DNA from: a virus
IMG/VR virus record: IMGVR_UViG_3300042888_000931
Span: 1 to 64,000 of that record
Direction: 5' to 3' (one strand)
Length of the DNA stretch: 64,000 nt
Within the stretch, counting starts at the first letter, position 1. The number at the start of each line of letters is the position of its first letter. The notes beneath the pieces were generated by a model, which searched no databases, was not told the origin of the DNA, and saw only the letters and a list, made by a program, of their open reading frames with translations. Position numbers and translations under genes: made by a program. Below are positions 23,271 to 32,083 of the stretch, one piece after another.

Positions 23271-26200
23271 ATGTCTACTCCCTCAAACCTATATGCCGAA
23301 AAAGTCTTTGCTGAGCATCCGACTGGTCTATGGGCATTGGATGACAAAGCAGATTATGTTTCTTTAATTTCAGAGGCTCAGAGAGATCTCTCTAACAGTC
23401 TAAAATGGACGGTAACGGGTGGAACTGTATCTGTATACTCCCAGTCAGTAGATGAGCCATTTATCAATAGTTATGTTCATAGAATAGTTGCCACTCCAAC
23501 ATCTGATGAGTCTGCATCCATTGTTGCAGTAAGCGATGAGATCATGAATCTAGAAGACCTAAATGCCTATTTAAAAACATTTTCTGTTGGAGGATATTTC
23601 TATTCTGAAAGTACTTACATTGCTGGTTTTGAAATTGGGTACAGATATGAAGATTCAACTAGCGGAAATGTGATCACACATCTAAAAAACTATGACACCA
23701 TTATAAATAATAATTGGGTTTTTATATCAGAAACATTTGACACACCACCAGAGGATTCACAAATACGATTAGTATTTAAGATTAACTTCATTGGAGGCTC
23801 AGGAGTAGAAGATGCGTTTTTGGTAAATGGTTTAAGTTTTGGGCAATGGTCAGAAGAGTTCTCTTCCACATCTCTTGGAGTAACACCAATAGACCTTCCT
23901 TCATCGATTGCACTTGCCCCACAAAAGGCTGTTGTTGCAAGATGCTATGGACTGCAAGAACTTGATGGATATTATTTAATTTCTGACAACATGCTTAAGG
24001 CAAAAAATTTAGGAATCCCAATTGTTTATGGAACATCTAGTTTGACAGCCTTGTATCCAAATGGAGCGAACCCATCAATTATAATTCCTGGCCTAGGATT
24101 TTTAAATGATTCTGGAAAGTTTAAACAGTATACTTTAGAAACTTGGCTTAGAGTTAACGCATACACAAATGATAGAAAGCGTATCATTGGTCCCATAGCA
24201 TCTAATGATGGAATCTATGTTGATGGTCCTTCAATTGGACTAAAGATAGGCAATGAGTATCAAACATATTATGTTGGAGAATGGACAAGACCAATGCTTG
24301 TTCACCTAAGACTTGGAAAAGATACTGCCTCTCTTGTTATTAATGGTCAAGAAGTTATATCGTTTAGTTATAATCCTGACCTGTTAGATTTTCCAGATCT
24401 GATTTTAAATGAAAAAGATCAAGACTGGATAGGTTTTTATGCACACGAAGATGTATTCCCAATCGATATCGACTGTGTAGCAATTTATCCATACGTTGTT
24501 CCGACTGCAGTTACAAAGAGAAAGTTTGTTTTTGGTCAGGGTGTCGAAATACCAGAAAACATTAATACATCGTATAGCGGAACCTCCGTGTTTATTGATT
24601 ATGCTTTTGCAAATTACTCTGCTAACTACCAATATCCTAAGATCGGTTCTTGGCAACAGGCTTTTAACGATAACACTTTAATTCAGAGTAAAGGCTTATC
24701 AGTATCAAAAAATCCACTTCCTCAAATCCTGCTGTCTTCAAAAACACAAGAAGAGTTGTTCTCAGATTGCAATACTGCACAATCTTCAGACACGGTAAAC
24801 TTTTTTTCGTTTAGACCAAACGATTCTTGGAATGCAGTGTCTGGACATATTCTATTTGAAAATTTTGATTTCTTAAAAAGTTCTGTATCCGCTTTCTACG
24901 GATGCTTTAGATTGCCACAATCATCTTCCCAAGTACAAACCTTGTTTAGAATTGAAAAAGAAAATAGCAGCAGTTATTTTTTAATACAGTTGTTAAATAA
25001 TCAAATATCATATGTAATTAATTATAATGGAACCTTGCAGACACTTTACTCACCACTAGTTGCTGAGCCAGGCGAGTTGGTTGATGTTGGAATAAACATT
25101 CCAGCCTTTGTTGAAAGATTTGGAGATCAGGCTTCAGACTTTTTTGGATCTTTATCTGACCTAAGATTGTACGTAGGCGGAAAGAAAGATAACACTTCAA
25201 CATTTACTGGAAAAATATACAAGGTTGGATTTTCTACAAAATACAATTTTCAAAAAATCAGGGGATTGTTTAATGAAGTAGGTGTGCCAATATGGAACGA
25301 AGACCTATTCGCTGTATATCAAAACAACCAGTTAATAAATATAGACGGTGGAGTAGACACAACATCAATGGGTCCTTCTGGAGGAATAACTTCAACCGTC
25401 GTAGGTGCTATCTCTGGTGGAGGGGTTTTTGTTAATGACGAAGACTCGCTTATGGACCATGTTGCTAGTTACACACTTGCCCCTAGCAAAGTATTTGATA
25501 ATTACAAGTTGTCAGTATCTGCAAATGCATACTGGGAAGATCAGATTCCATTAACTTATTTTGCTGAGTCTGTTATTGATAAAAGGGGAGACCAGTATTT
25601 TGACCTTGATTTTATTCAGTTTAATATTGACTATCCAGTACCATCAAAAACAATCGCAATAGAAACTGAGCCAGTTGACTGGACATATGCAGAACTTGCA
25701 AGCGAGTACGGATTGCCAGTTCAAAGAACTTATGAGTCACTGGATAATTACTTATTTACTGGCTATAACGATTATGAAGATCTTAAAAATAAAATAGCAA
25801 AAGACTATAGGTATGACACGGACGGGGCAATTGTAAAAAGTTATGTAACTTTTCAGTATACTAAATTAGGAGCAAATGCAACCCCATTCTATTTTACAAA
25901 AACAGAGAGACCTTCTAGAAACGGAATCCTAACACCAGGCTCAGACTGGATGACAACAAAGTATGAGGTTGTAGACAACATGATTATCTATCCACCTTCT
26001 GGAGTGGACTTTAACGATCTATCTATTGTGACACATATTGACATGAACGTTAAAGATTCAGATATTGGAAATGTTATTATTAAAAAACTTTCTTATGCAT
26101 CACAGGCATTGAATGAATCTGATGCCAGCCCAATTGGAACAAGGTTTGGAACTCCTATTTATCCTTATACAAAAACAGGAATATATTATGACTTCAAAAA

Positions 26201-26993
26201 ACAAAATCCGTTTTCAATATATAATGGCTCATCTTCCTATTTGTATTTGACTAAAACAAGTGGAATACAGGTGAGAGGAAAACATGATCCTCTAGTAAAC
26301 AGGGGTCTTTTAATTCCAATCAATAGCAGCAGAGCAAATGACTTTAAGGCAATTGCAATGCAGATGGCAATTAGATTTGATGGAGAGTACTTCCCTTACG
26401 CACCTACACAAATATTTGAAATAGAAAGCAAAGATTCATACATAAAGTTCTACATGGTTGCAAGTGACCCAAGTGGAAGAAGAGCAAAAATTTATGCAAT
26501 TGATGCAAAGACTGGCCTAGTCCAGAATGGTATAGGTTTTTATTGGAACGGAAAGATTGTTAAAGAGCCAGTGCTGAGTCTTCAGGAGTGGGGATTCTTG
26601 GGTATAAGTTTTGCAGATAGCCTAGTGTTCTCATCTTTCGAGGGGGCCATAAGATTAACAGGGCCACTACTATTTAATAGCATTTCATATTACCAGTCAA
26701 CAAACCTGCAGGAGGTTCAGAACGTTTCAGACAGACCCTGGTTTAGAGTAAAGGTATTGTCTGGGTCTGTCCTAGATTGGGAGTTTTGGGATTCTCCTTC
26801 ATTTAACTGGAATAAGGTTCTTGTTTTGGCAGAAACTAGTTATTATGGTGTCAATCCAGCAGAGGTTTATAAGAGTTATACAGGAACCAATAAGTTGATT
26901 GTAGGGGATGATATACCTGTATCGTTAAAGAATTACGGATATTCTGTATATACGGATGTTAACTGGGTCAAATACGTTGTCGATCCAGTTTAA
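23271..26993 (+). CDS. Large tail / adhesin protein with lectin-like domains
   Basis: 1240 residues, probably near-leaderless. The region about 280-405 (YTLETWLRVNAYTNDRKRI..., LVHLRLGKDTASLVINGQEV, WIGFYAHEDVFPIDIDCVAI) has the layout of a concanavalin A/laminin-G-like domain. Similar halves occur near 520-660 (FYGCFRLPQSSSQVQTLFRI) and 1020-1180 (FEIESKDSYIKFYMVASDP). Such domains bind glycans. No catalytic motif is visible. It lies directly before the portal region rather than with the other tail-tip genes, so its place in the virion is uncertain. A shared style with the 46673 protein suggests it is tail- or surface-associated. Confidence 0.65.
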   Translation: MSTPSNLYAEKVFAEHPTGLWALDDKADYVSLISEAQRDLSNSLKWTVTGGTVSVYSQSVDEPFINSYVHRIVATPTSDESASIVAVSDEIMNLEDLNAYLKTFSVGGYFYSESTYIAGFEIGYRYEDSTSGNVITHLKNYDTIINNNWVFISETFDTPPEDSQIRLVFKINFIGGSGVEDAFLVNGLSFGQWSEEFSSTSLGVTPIDLPSSIALAPQKAVVARCYGLQELDGYYLISDNMLKAKNLGIPIVYGTSSLTALYPNGANPSIIIPGLGFLNDSGKFKQYTLETWLRVNAYTNDRKRIIGPIASNDGIYVDGPSIGLKIGNEYQTYYVGEWTRPMLVHLRLGKDTASLVINGQEVISFSYNPDLLDFPDLILNEKDQDWIGFYAHEDVFPIDIDCVAIYPYVVPTAVTKRKFVFGQGVEIPENINTSYSGTSVFIDYAFANYSANYQYPKIGSWQQAFNDNTLIQSKGLSVSKNPLPQILLSSKTQEELFSDCNTAQSSDTVNFFSFRPNDSWNAVSGHILFENFDFLKSSVSAFYGCFRLPQSSSQVQTLFRIEKENSSSYFLIQLLNNQISYVINYNGTLQTLYSPLVAEPGELVDVGINIPAFVERFGDQASDFFGSLSDLRLYVGGKKDNTSTFTGKIYKVGFSTKYNFQKIRGLFNEVGVPIWNEDLFAVYQNNQLINIDGGVDTTSMGPSGGITSTVVGAISGGGVFVNDEDSLMDHVASYTLAPSKVFDNYKLSVSANAYWEDQIPLTYFAESVIDKRGDQYFDLDFIQFNIDYPVPSKTIAIETEPVDWTYAELASEYGLPVQRTYESLDNYLFTGYNDYEDLKNKIAKDYRYDTDGAIVKSYVTFQYTKLGANATPFYFTKTERPSRNGILTPGSDWMTTKYEVVDNMIIYPPSGVDFNDLSIVTHIDMNVKDSDIGNVIIKKLSYASQALNESDASPIGTRFGTPIYPYTKTGIYYDFKKQNPFSIYNGSSSYLYLTKTSGIQVRGKHDPLVNRGLLIPINSSRANDFKAIAMQMAIRFDGEYFPYAPTQIFEIESKDSYIKFYMVASDPSGRRAKIYAIDAKTGLVQNGIGFYWNGKIVKEPVLSLQEWGFLGISFADSLVFSSFEGAIRLTGPLLFNSISYYQSTNLQEVQNVSDRPWFRVKVLSGSVLDWEFWDSPSFNWNKVLVLAETSYYGVNPAEVYKSYTGTNKLIVGDDIPVSLKNYGYSVYTDVNWVKYVVDPV

Positions 26994-26995
26994 TA

Positions 26996-27004
26996 TGGTA
27001 TACT
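26996..27004 (+). promoter_or_regulatory. Extended -10 promoter TGGTATACT, leaderless
   Basis: TGG-TATACT ends 7 nt before ATG 27012, matching the spacing at other leaderless starts. The earlier ATG 27006 is only 1 nt from the box and would be upstream of the expected transcript start. Confidence 0.65.
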
Positions 27005-27011
27005 TATGGAT

Positions 27012-27398
27012 ATGGATTCCTTAATAAACCCAAAAACTGGTGAACCGATTGTAAAGAATGTAAGACGACAGGTCATTGAAAAGAACTATGACTGGGGCCT
27101 TTATGTGTACAAGAAGGCAAATGGCAAATGGTTTACAGATGGGAACGGCTCTGTGCTTAATATTCCTTCAGATAAAAACGATATTTCTAGAATGGCAGAA
27201 TTAAAAAAGACTGCAATGTATTATGGAGATCCAGGAGATGGCACATGCGTGTTTGTTCCAGGACTAACAAGAGTTTCTGAAGAAGAGTATTCTGAGCAAG
27301 TTGATAGGCTAAATGCTGGACTTATCCCTTCTCTAAATGACCTTGGAGCAGTACAAGCAGCCAAAGACACTATTGCTAAATATGGGGATGAGGAGTAA
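27012..27398 (+). CDS. Unknown protein preceding the portal
   Basis: 128 residues. ATG 27012 is preferred to the in-frame ATG 27006 because the -10 box ends at 27004. The protein starts DSLINPKTGEPIVKNVRRQV, continues with an aromatic basic region (DWGLYVYKKANGKWF) and ends acidic. No known motif. It lies 2 nt before the portal gene and is probably co-expressed with it. It may be a head-assembly accessory protein, but I do not recognise it. Confidence 0.5.
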   Translation: MDSLINPKTGEPIVKNVRRQVIEKNYDWGLYVYKKANGKWFTDGNGSVLNIPSDKNDISRMAELKKTAMYYGDPGDGTCVFVPGLTRVSEEEYSEQVDRLNAGLIPSLNDLGAVQAAKDTIAKYGDEE

Positions 27399-27400
27399 TC

Positions 27401-28993
27401 ATGGAAGACAACGATTATGAAATCTACGCAAGAATTGATGATCCAATAAAGAAGGATGACACATTCTCAAAGTCAGATCCATTTAGTGGTAACTGGGATA
27501 CACTAAAATCTCTTGACGGACTAGAAGCAAATTTTAAAAGACGCATCAGCAGATCTTCAACTAAAATGGTTGAACCAACAACACAATATACAACTGCAGC
27601 ACTTGCTGGAAAAAGCGGTATTGATGGAGCACAATCAAAAGAGATCAACCCAGGACTAGTATATGTAAACGGCTATGGAATGTTCGATGTCATTACACCA
27701 CCATGGAACCTTTATGAATTAGCAAACTACTACGATACTTCATTTGCAAACCACGCAGCAATTGATGCTAAGGTAGAGAACATCGTTGGTCTTGGTTATG
27801 AGTTCAAGGTTTCTCAAAGAACAATGATGAGACTTGAGTCATCAGAAGATAACAGTGCAACACAGAAGGCAAGAAAAAGAATTGAAAGAACAAAGATTGA
27901 AGCAAGAGACTGGCTAGAGTCACTTAATGACGATGACTCATTTACAGCCACAATGGAAAAGGTTTACACAGACCTACAGTCAACTGGAAATGGTTATCTT
28001 GAAATTGGAAGAACAACTCGTGGAGAAATTGGATACGTTGGACACATACCATCAACAACCATGCGAGTACGAAGACTGAAAGATGGTTATGTACAAATCA
28101 TTGGAAATAAGATTGTTTACTTCCGTAACTTTGGGGCAAAGAATCAAAATCCACTAACAACAGATGCTAGACCAAACGAGATTATTCACTTTAAGCAGTA
28201 CTCACCTCTCAACACATTCTACGGAGTGCCAGACATCATGTCGGCTATCAACTCACTTCATGGAGACTCACTTGCTTCACAATACAATATTGACTACTTT
28301 GCAAACAAGGCAGTTCCAAGATACGTTGTAACACTAAAGGGTGCAAAACTTTCTGGAGATGCAGAAGATAAGATGTTCCGATTCTTGCAGACAAATCTCA
28401 GAGGGCAGTCACACAGAACGCTATATATTCCACTTCCAGGTGATAGCGAAAATAACAAAGTCGAATTTAAGATGGAGCCCATCGAAGACGGTATACAGGA
28501 CGGCTCATTTAAAGAGTATCGTAAGCAAAACCGTGATGATATCCTAGTAGCACATCAGGTGCCACTGTCTAAACTTGGAGGTGGCGATTCTGGTTCTATT
28601 GCAGCAGCACTTGCACAGGATCGCACCTTTAAGGAGCAGGTTGCAAGACCAGCACAGAGACAACTTGAAAAGATGATCAACAAGATTATTCGTGAAAAGA
28701 CAGATATCATTGAGTTTGTATTTAACGAGTTGACACTGACAGATGAAATTGCACAGTCTCAAATTCTTGAAAGATACGTTAAGAATCAGATCATGACTCC
28801 TAACGAGGCAAGAGTTGTTTTGGACATGCCACAAAGAGATGGTGGTGATGAGGTCCTAGACCTTAAACCAGAAGCAGCAGCAGAGGCAACTACTACAAGA
28901 GCCAGAGATGCTGAAAGAACAAACAACAACTCTGACAGTTCATCGACTGTCGCTGGACGAAACCCAAAGGGTGAAGGAAGAAAAACTCCTTAA
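27401..28993 (+). CDS. Portal protein
   Basis: 530 residues. HK97/SPP1-like portal features are visible. NEIIHFKQYSPLNTFYGVPD leads to the clip/stem region. AINSLHGDSLASQYNIDYFANKAVPRYVV is the conserved helix-strand. EYRKQNRDDILVAHQVPLSKLG and AALAQDRTFKEQVARPAQRQ are typical of actinophage and firmicute-phage portals. The C-terminal tail (EAAAEATTTRARDAERTNNN) is disordered. Twelve copies form the DNA gate at one capsid vertex. The next genes are protease and capsid, the normal order. No terminase precedes it in this window. Confidence 0.9.
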   Translation: MEDNDYEIYARIDDPIKKDDTFSKSDPFSGNWDTLKSLDGLEANFKRRISRSSTKMVEPTTQYTTAALAGKSGIDGAQSKEINPGLVYVNGYGMFDVITPPWNLYELANYYDTSFANHAAIDAKVENIVGLGYEFKVSQRTMMRLESSEDNSATQKARKRIERTKIEARDWLESLNDDDSFTATMEKVYTDLQSTGNGYLEIGRTTRGEIGYVGHIPSTTMRVRRLKDGYVQIIGNKIVYFRNFGAKNQNPLTTDARPNEIIHFKQYSPLNTFYGVPDIMSAINSLHGDSLASQYNIDYFANKAVPRYVVTLKGAKLSGDAEDKMFRFLQTNLRGQSHRTLYIPLPGDSENNKVEFKMEPIEDGIQDGSFKEYRKQNRDDILVAHQVPLSKLGGGDSGSIAAALAQDRTFKEQVARPAQRQLEKMINKIIREKTDIIEFVFNELTLTDEIAQSQILERYVKNQIMTPNEARVVLDMPQRDGGDEVLDLKPEAAAEATTTRARDAERTNNNSDSSSTVAGRNPKGEGRKTP

Positions 28994-29036
28994 TGTCCAA
29001 TTTGTCCACAATGTGATACTTATATAAAACGGAGGG

Positions 29037-29042
29037 TATAAT
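29037..29042 (+). promoter_or_regulatory. -10-like TATAAT overlapping the protease gene start region
   Basis: GGAGGG-TATAAT-ATAATGGTG: the box ends 3 nt before ATG 29046 and 6 nt before the in-frame GTG 29049. GGAGGG also works as an SD for ATG 29046 on a transcript from further upstream (TGTGATACT near 29012). Either route is possible. Confidence 0.4.
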
Positions 29043-29045
29043 ATA

Positions 29046-30383
29046 ATGGTGAGCAATATATCCAAGGCCCATTGGAACTCAGATGGGGAAAATTTACGTC
29101 TTTCCATGCCACTTACTAAGGTGGACAAGGAGCGTAGAGTTGTTTCTGGATTTGCATCTTTAGACAATGTTGATAAGCAGGATGACATTGTAACAGCAGA
29201 AGCATCAATGGAGGCTTTTGCAAAATTCCGAGGGAACATTAGAGAAATGCATCAGCCACTAGCAGTAGGCAAGATGGTATCATTCAAAGCAGATAAGTAT
29301 TTTGATCCAGAATCAAAGAAGTTTTATAACGGAGTATTTGTATCAGCATATGTTTCAAAGGGTGCACAAGATACTTGGGAAAAAGTTCTAGATGGAACAC
29401 TAACTGGTTTTTCTATTGGTGGACGTATGAACAAGTGGGATGAAGGGTTTGACGAGAAGTCAGACAAGGCAATTAGAATTATTAAGCAATATGATTTGAT
29501 TGAGTTGAGTCTTGTAGATTCCCCAGCAAATCAATTTGCAAACATTGTATCTGTTGAAAAGGTTGACGGAGTAGATGTTATTAAGGGTGACGAAACAGTT
29601 TTAGAGAATGTTTTTTATGATAAGGAATCAGGTCTCGTAATGGTTTCAGAAAATGAGTCAGAGGTAAGCCCAACTACTGGTGAGCAAATGGAAAACATAG
29701 GTTTCGTTGAAAAAACGGATAATGAAAAGACAGACATGATAAAATTCTTAGTTGATAGTGCTAAAGGCATTAATACTTCTAAGATTAACAAGGAGGTACA
29801 ACCTATGACAAAATCAAAAACACAAGTTGAAAAGACAGACGTAATTGAAGATGTTGTGGTCGCTCCAGAGGCAGATGCAGCAGTTGCAGAGGTTACTGAA
29901 GAAATTACAAAGGCAGAAGAGACAGAAACAACAGAGGTTGTTGAAGTTGAGAAGGCACTTGTAGATATCAACGGAGAGGCACCAGTTGCCGACTCAGTTG
30001 AAGCAGTAACAGAAGCAGTTGTAGAAGTATCTAAGTCAGAAGAGGTAATTGCAGAAGCAGTTACTGAAATGAAGAATACTCTAGAATCAGCCTTTAGCGA
30101 TCTAGTGTCAACAGTAAAGTCTTTGCAAGCAGAAGTAGAACTTCTTAAGTCTTCAAAGGTCGATGTTGATACAGTAAAGGATTCATTTGCAGCAGTTGCA
30201 AAAGATATTGCAGCAGTATCAAATGAGTTTAATGAATTTGGAAAACGAGTAGACGCTGTGGAAGCAGACACCGCATTCCGAAAGTCTGGAGATATCGGCG
30301 ATATCTTTCAGAATCAACCTGAAACGGTTGAAAAATCCCTATGGGGCGGTAGTTTCCTCAAAACAGCCGATCTATTCAAATGA
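29046..30383 (+). CDS. Capsid maturation protease with C-terminal scaffold
   Basis: 445 residues. Residues 15-180 are an XkdF/HK97-type prohead protease. H69 lies in REMHQPLAVGK, S123 in TGFSIGGR and D158 in LVDSPAN, a likely catalytic set. From about residue 250 on, the chain is acidic and helical (VAPEADAAVAEVTEEITKAEE; LESAFSDLVSTVKSLQAEVELL), as expected of a scaffolding domain. Inside the gene, AAGGAGG plus ATG 29805 in the same frame can start a shorter scaffold protein. It cleaves the scaffold and capsid N-termini during head maturation. It ends 4 nt into the frame preceding the capsid gene. Confidence 0.85.
   Translation: MVSNISKAHWNSDGENLRLSMPLTKVDKERRVVSGFASLDNVDKQDDIVTAEASMEAFAKFRGNIREMHQPLAVGKMVSFKADKYFDPESKKFYNGVFVSAYVSKGAQDTWEKVLDGTLTGFSIGGRMNKWDEGFDEKSDKAIRIIKQYDLIELSLVDSPANQFANIVSVEKVDGVDVIKGDETVLENVFYDKESGLVMVSENESEVSPTTGEQMENIGFVEKTDNEKTDMIKFLVDSAKGINTSKINKEVQPMTKSKTQVEKTDVIEDVVVAPEADAAVAEVTEEITKAEETETTEVVEVEKALVDINGEAPVADSVEAVTEAVVEVSKSEEVIAEAVTEMKNTLESAFSDLVSTVKSLQAEVELLKSSKVDVDTVKDSFAAVAKDIAAVSNEFNEFGKRVDAVEADTAFRKSGDIGDIFQNQPETVEKSLWGGSFLKTADLFK
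29805..30383 (+). CDS. Nested in-frame scaffolding protein (internal start)
   Basis: ATG 29805 is in frame with the protease gene and preceded by a perfect AAGGAGG SD with a 7-nt gap, better than the SD of the full-length gene. The product would be 192 residues, beginning TKSKTQVEKTDVIEDVVV, almost wholly acidic and coiled coil. This copies the lambda C/Nu3 plan, in which a protease and a separate scaffold share one reading frame. The internal initiation is inferred from sequence only. Confidence 0.65.
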   Translation: MTKSKTQVEKTDVIEDVVVAPEADAAVAEVTEEITKAEETETTEVVEVEKALVDINGEAPVADSVEAVTEAVVEVSKSEEVIAEAVTEMKNTLESAFSDLVSTVKSLQAEVELLKSSKVDVDTVKDSFAAVAKDIAAVSNEFNEFGKRVDAVEADTAFRKSGDIGDIFQNQPETVEKSLWGGSFLKTADLFK

Positions 30384-30406
30384 ACAAATCACTAGGAGGT
30401 GACAAT

Positions 30407-31540
30407 ATGTCAGAAGAAATAATCAAAAACCAGCCAGGCGAGAGTGCAAATCTAGGAGGAACAACTCCAGGTCTGTACCAAGGCCAAGGTGCTTTCGCAT
30501 CAGGTGGAATTGGTGGAGTAAGTAACCCAGGTGCAGATACACTTGGAAATATTCCAACAGCAACTCTTGGATCTACAAGCGGAGCAAACGCTGTTAACCC
30601 TAGTGGTTCAGCGGCTTCTGGAATTTTGCGCCCTGAGCAGGCACGTCGTTTTATCGACTATGTTTGGGACGCAACAGTATTAGCAAAGGATGGCCGTCGT
30701 GTAACAATGAAGGCTAACTCAATGGAACTTGAGAAGGTAAACGTCGGTGAGCGTGTAATTCGTGCAGCAGCGCAAGCAGTTGGTAACTACACAAACACAG
30801 GTGCAACATTCTCTAAGGTCGAACTTACTACCAAGAAGATTCGTCTTGATTGGGAAGTAACAGCAGAATCATTGGAAGATGGTGTAGAAGGTGACGCTCT
30901 AGAAGATCACTTGGTACGCTTGATGACCAACGCATTCGCAAATGATATCGAAGATCTCGCTATCAATGGTGATGGTGCAACAGGAGCATTCTTGTCAATC
31001 ATGCCAGGCTTTATCAACAAGGTAAAGACAAACGGAGATGCACATGAGTCAGTAGTGACCGTAGCAGATAATGCTTGGACACCTGATGTAATGCAGGGCA
31101 TCATCAATGCAATGCCACGTAAGTATCGTGCACTTAAGAACAATCTTAAGTTCTACGCAGGTACAGATGCATTCGGTGGAATCGTTAAGAACAACGGTAC
31201 ACTTGCTGATGCAGTAGCAGAAGCATTTGCTGGACAGGTCCCAGGATCAACCCAGGCAAACCGCCAGTCATACCTTGATGGTATCGGACAGACATTCGGT
31301 GGAGCACGTACAACACGTGTTCTCGGAATTGAAGTTCAGGAAGTTCCTTACTACCCAGCAGGCTATATCGATTTGACATTCCCTGCAAACCGTGTATGGG
31401 GATTCCAGAGAGATATCACTGTAAACCGTGAGTACGTAGCGAAGAAGGATACAATTGAATACACTGTATTCGTTCGCTTCGGTATCAACTGGGAAGAAGA
31501 GGATGCAATCGCATTCGCTGACGCTGCTTCAGATTCATAA
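30407..31540 (+). CDS. Major capsid protein (HK97 fold)
   Basis: 377 residues from ATG 30407, chosen for the AGGAGGTGAC SD; the frame is open nine codons earlier without an SD. A Gly-rich N-terminal arm of about 60 residues leads to RPEQARRFIDYVWDATVLAK, the start of the E-loop/N-arm region. RLDWEVTAESLEDGVEGDAL, FANDIEDLAINGDG and PRKYRALKNNLKFYAG are typical HK97-fold spine-helix and P-domain segments. A C-terminal VFVRFGINWEEEDAIAF follows. It forms the capsid shell. The N-terminal arm may be cut by the protease upstream. The gene ends in a strong terminator. Confidence 0.9.
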   Translation: MSEEIIKNQPGESANLGGTTPGLYQGQGAFASGGIGGVSNPGADTLGNIPTATLGSTSGANAVNPSGSAASGILRPEQARRFIDYVWDATVLAKDGRRVTMKANSMELEKVNVGERVIRAAAQAVGNYTNTGATFSKVELTTKKIRLDWEVTAESLEDGVEGDALEDHLVRLMTNAFANDIEDLAINGDGATGAFLSIMPGFINKVKTNGDAHESVVTVADNAWTPDVMQGIINAMPRKYRALKNNLKFYAGTDAFGGIVKNNGTLADAVAEAFAGQVPGSTQANRQSYLDGIGQTFGGARTTRVLGIEVQEVPYYPAGYIDLTFPANRVWGFQRDITVNREYVAKKDTIEYTVFVRFGINWEEEDAIAFADAASDS

Positions 31541-31561
31541 TCTGTAAACAGTACCTTTAAT

Positions 31562-31591
31562 GGGGGGCGGGAGTTCACTCTCCTGTCCCCC
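31562..31591 (+). terminator. Strong terminator hairpin after the capsid gene
   Basis: GGGGGGCGGGAG-ttcact-CTCCTGTCCCCC folds into a 12-bp stem (two G-U pairs) with a 6-nt loop, then TTAATACTTT. It separates the abundant capsid transcript from the connector genes, which have their own promoter 13 nt later. Confidence 0.8.
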
Positions 31592-31603
31592 TTAATACTT
31601 TAA

Positions 31604-31612
31604 TGATATAAT
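31604..31612 (+). promoter_or_regulatory. Extended -10 promoter TGATATAAT
   Basis: TGA-TATAAT lies 18 nt before ATG 31631. The leader is about 12 nt and contains AAGGAGG. Confidence 0.65.
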
Positions 31613-31630
31613 ACAAACAAGGAGGATACA

Positions 31631-32077
31631 ATGGAAAATAATGATTACAACAAGCCATTTTCAGTAGAAAATGTAGAAGAGCCAGCACACGTTGAAGCCC
31701 CAGTGGTCGAGACACCAGCAGAGCCAGTAGTAGAGCCAGTCGTAGAGCCAGTAGTTGAGGCACCAGTTGAGGTAGCAGTCGAATCACCAGTTGTCGAAGC
31801 ACCACCAGCAGAAGAGCCAGTTCAATCACTAGGATTTACAGAAACAGGTGCTATTGGATCAATGGCAGCAGATGGTCCAAAGAAAGATATTAAGCCAGAA
31901 CTAGGCCTTGCAGACAAGGTTGCTATCTACTCAACAAGCAATGTTCGTTGGGAAGAAGCAAATGGAGCAATCTACAAGGGTGTTAATATTGTAACAAAAG
32001 ACCAAGCAGACAAGTGGCTAACTCGTTCACATGTTCGCATCGCAACACCCGAAGAAGTCCAAAAGGTTTTAGGGTAA
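31631..32077 (+). CDS. Capsid-associated protein with E/V/P-rich arm (putative)
   Basis: 148 residues. The first 65 residues are an acidic, proline-rich low-complexity arm (PVVEPVVEPVVEAPVE and similar). The C-terminal 80 residues form a compact domain with VRWEEANGAIYKGVNIVTKD and HVRIATPEEVQKVLG. The position right after the major capsid protein is where head-decoration or head-completion proteins usually lie. The C-terminal part could be the capsid-binding domain. No family assignment can be made with confidence. Confidence 0.5.
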   Translation: MENNDYNKPFSVENVEEPAHVEAPVVETPAEPVVEPVVEPVVEAPVEVAVESPVVEAPPAEEPVQSLGFTETGAIGSMAADGPKKDIKPELGLADKVAIYSTSNVRWEEANGAIYKGVNIVTKDQADKWLTRSHVRIATPEEVQKVLG

Positions 32078-32083
32078 TTTAGC

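Noticed and set aside
29615-30271. Minus-strand 218-residue Ser/Thr-rich frame
   Set aside because: Antisense to the acidic scaffold region; no start signals, and codon pattern follows the + strand gene.
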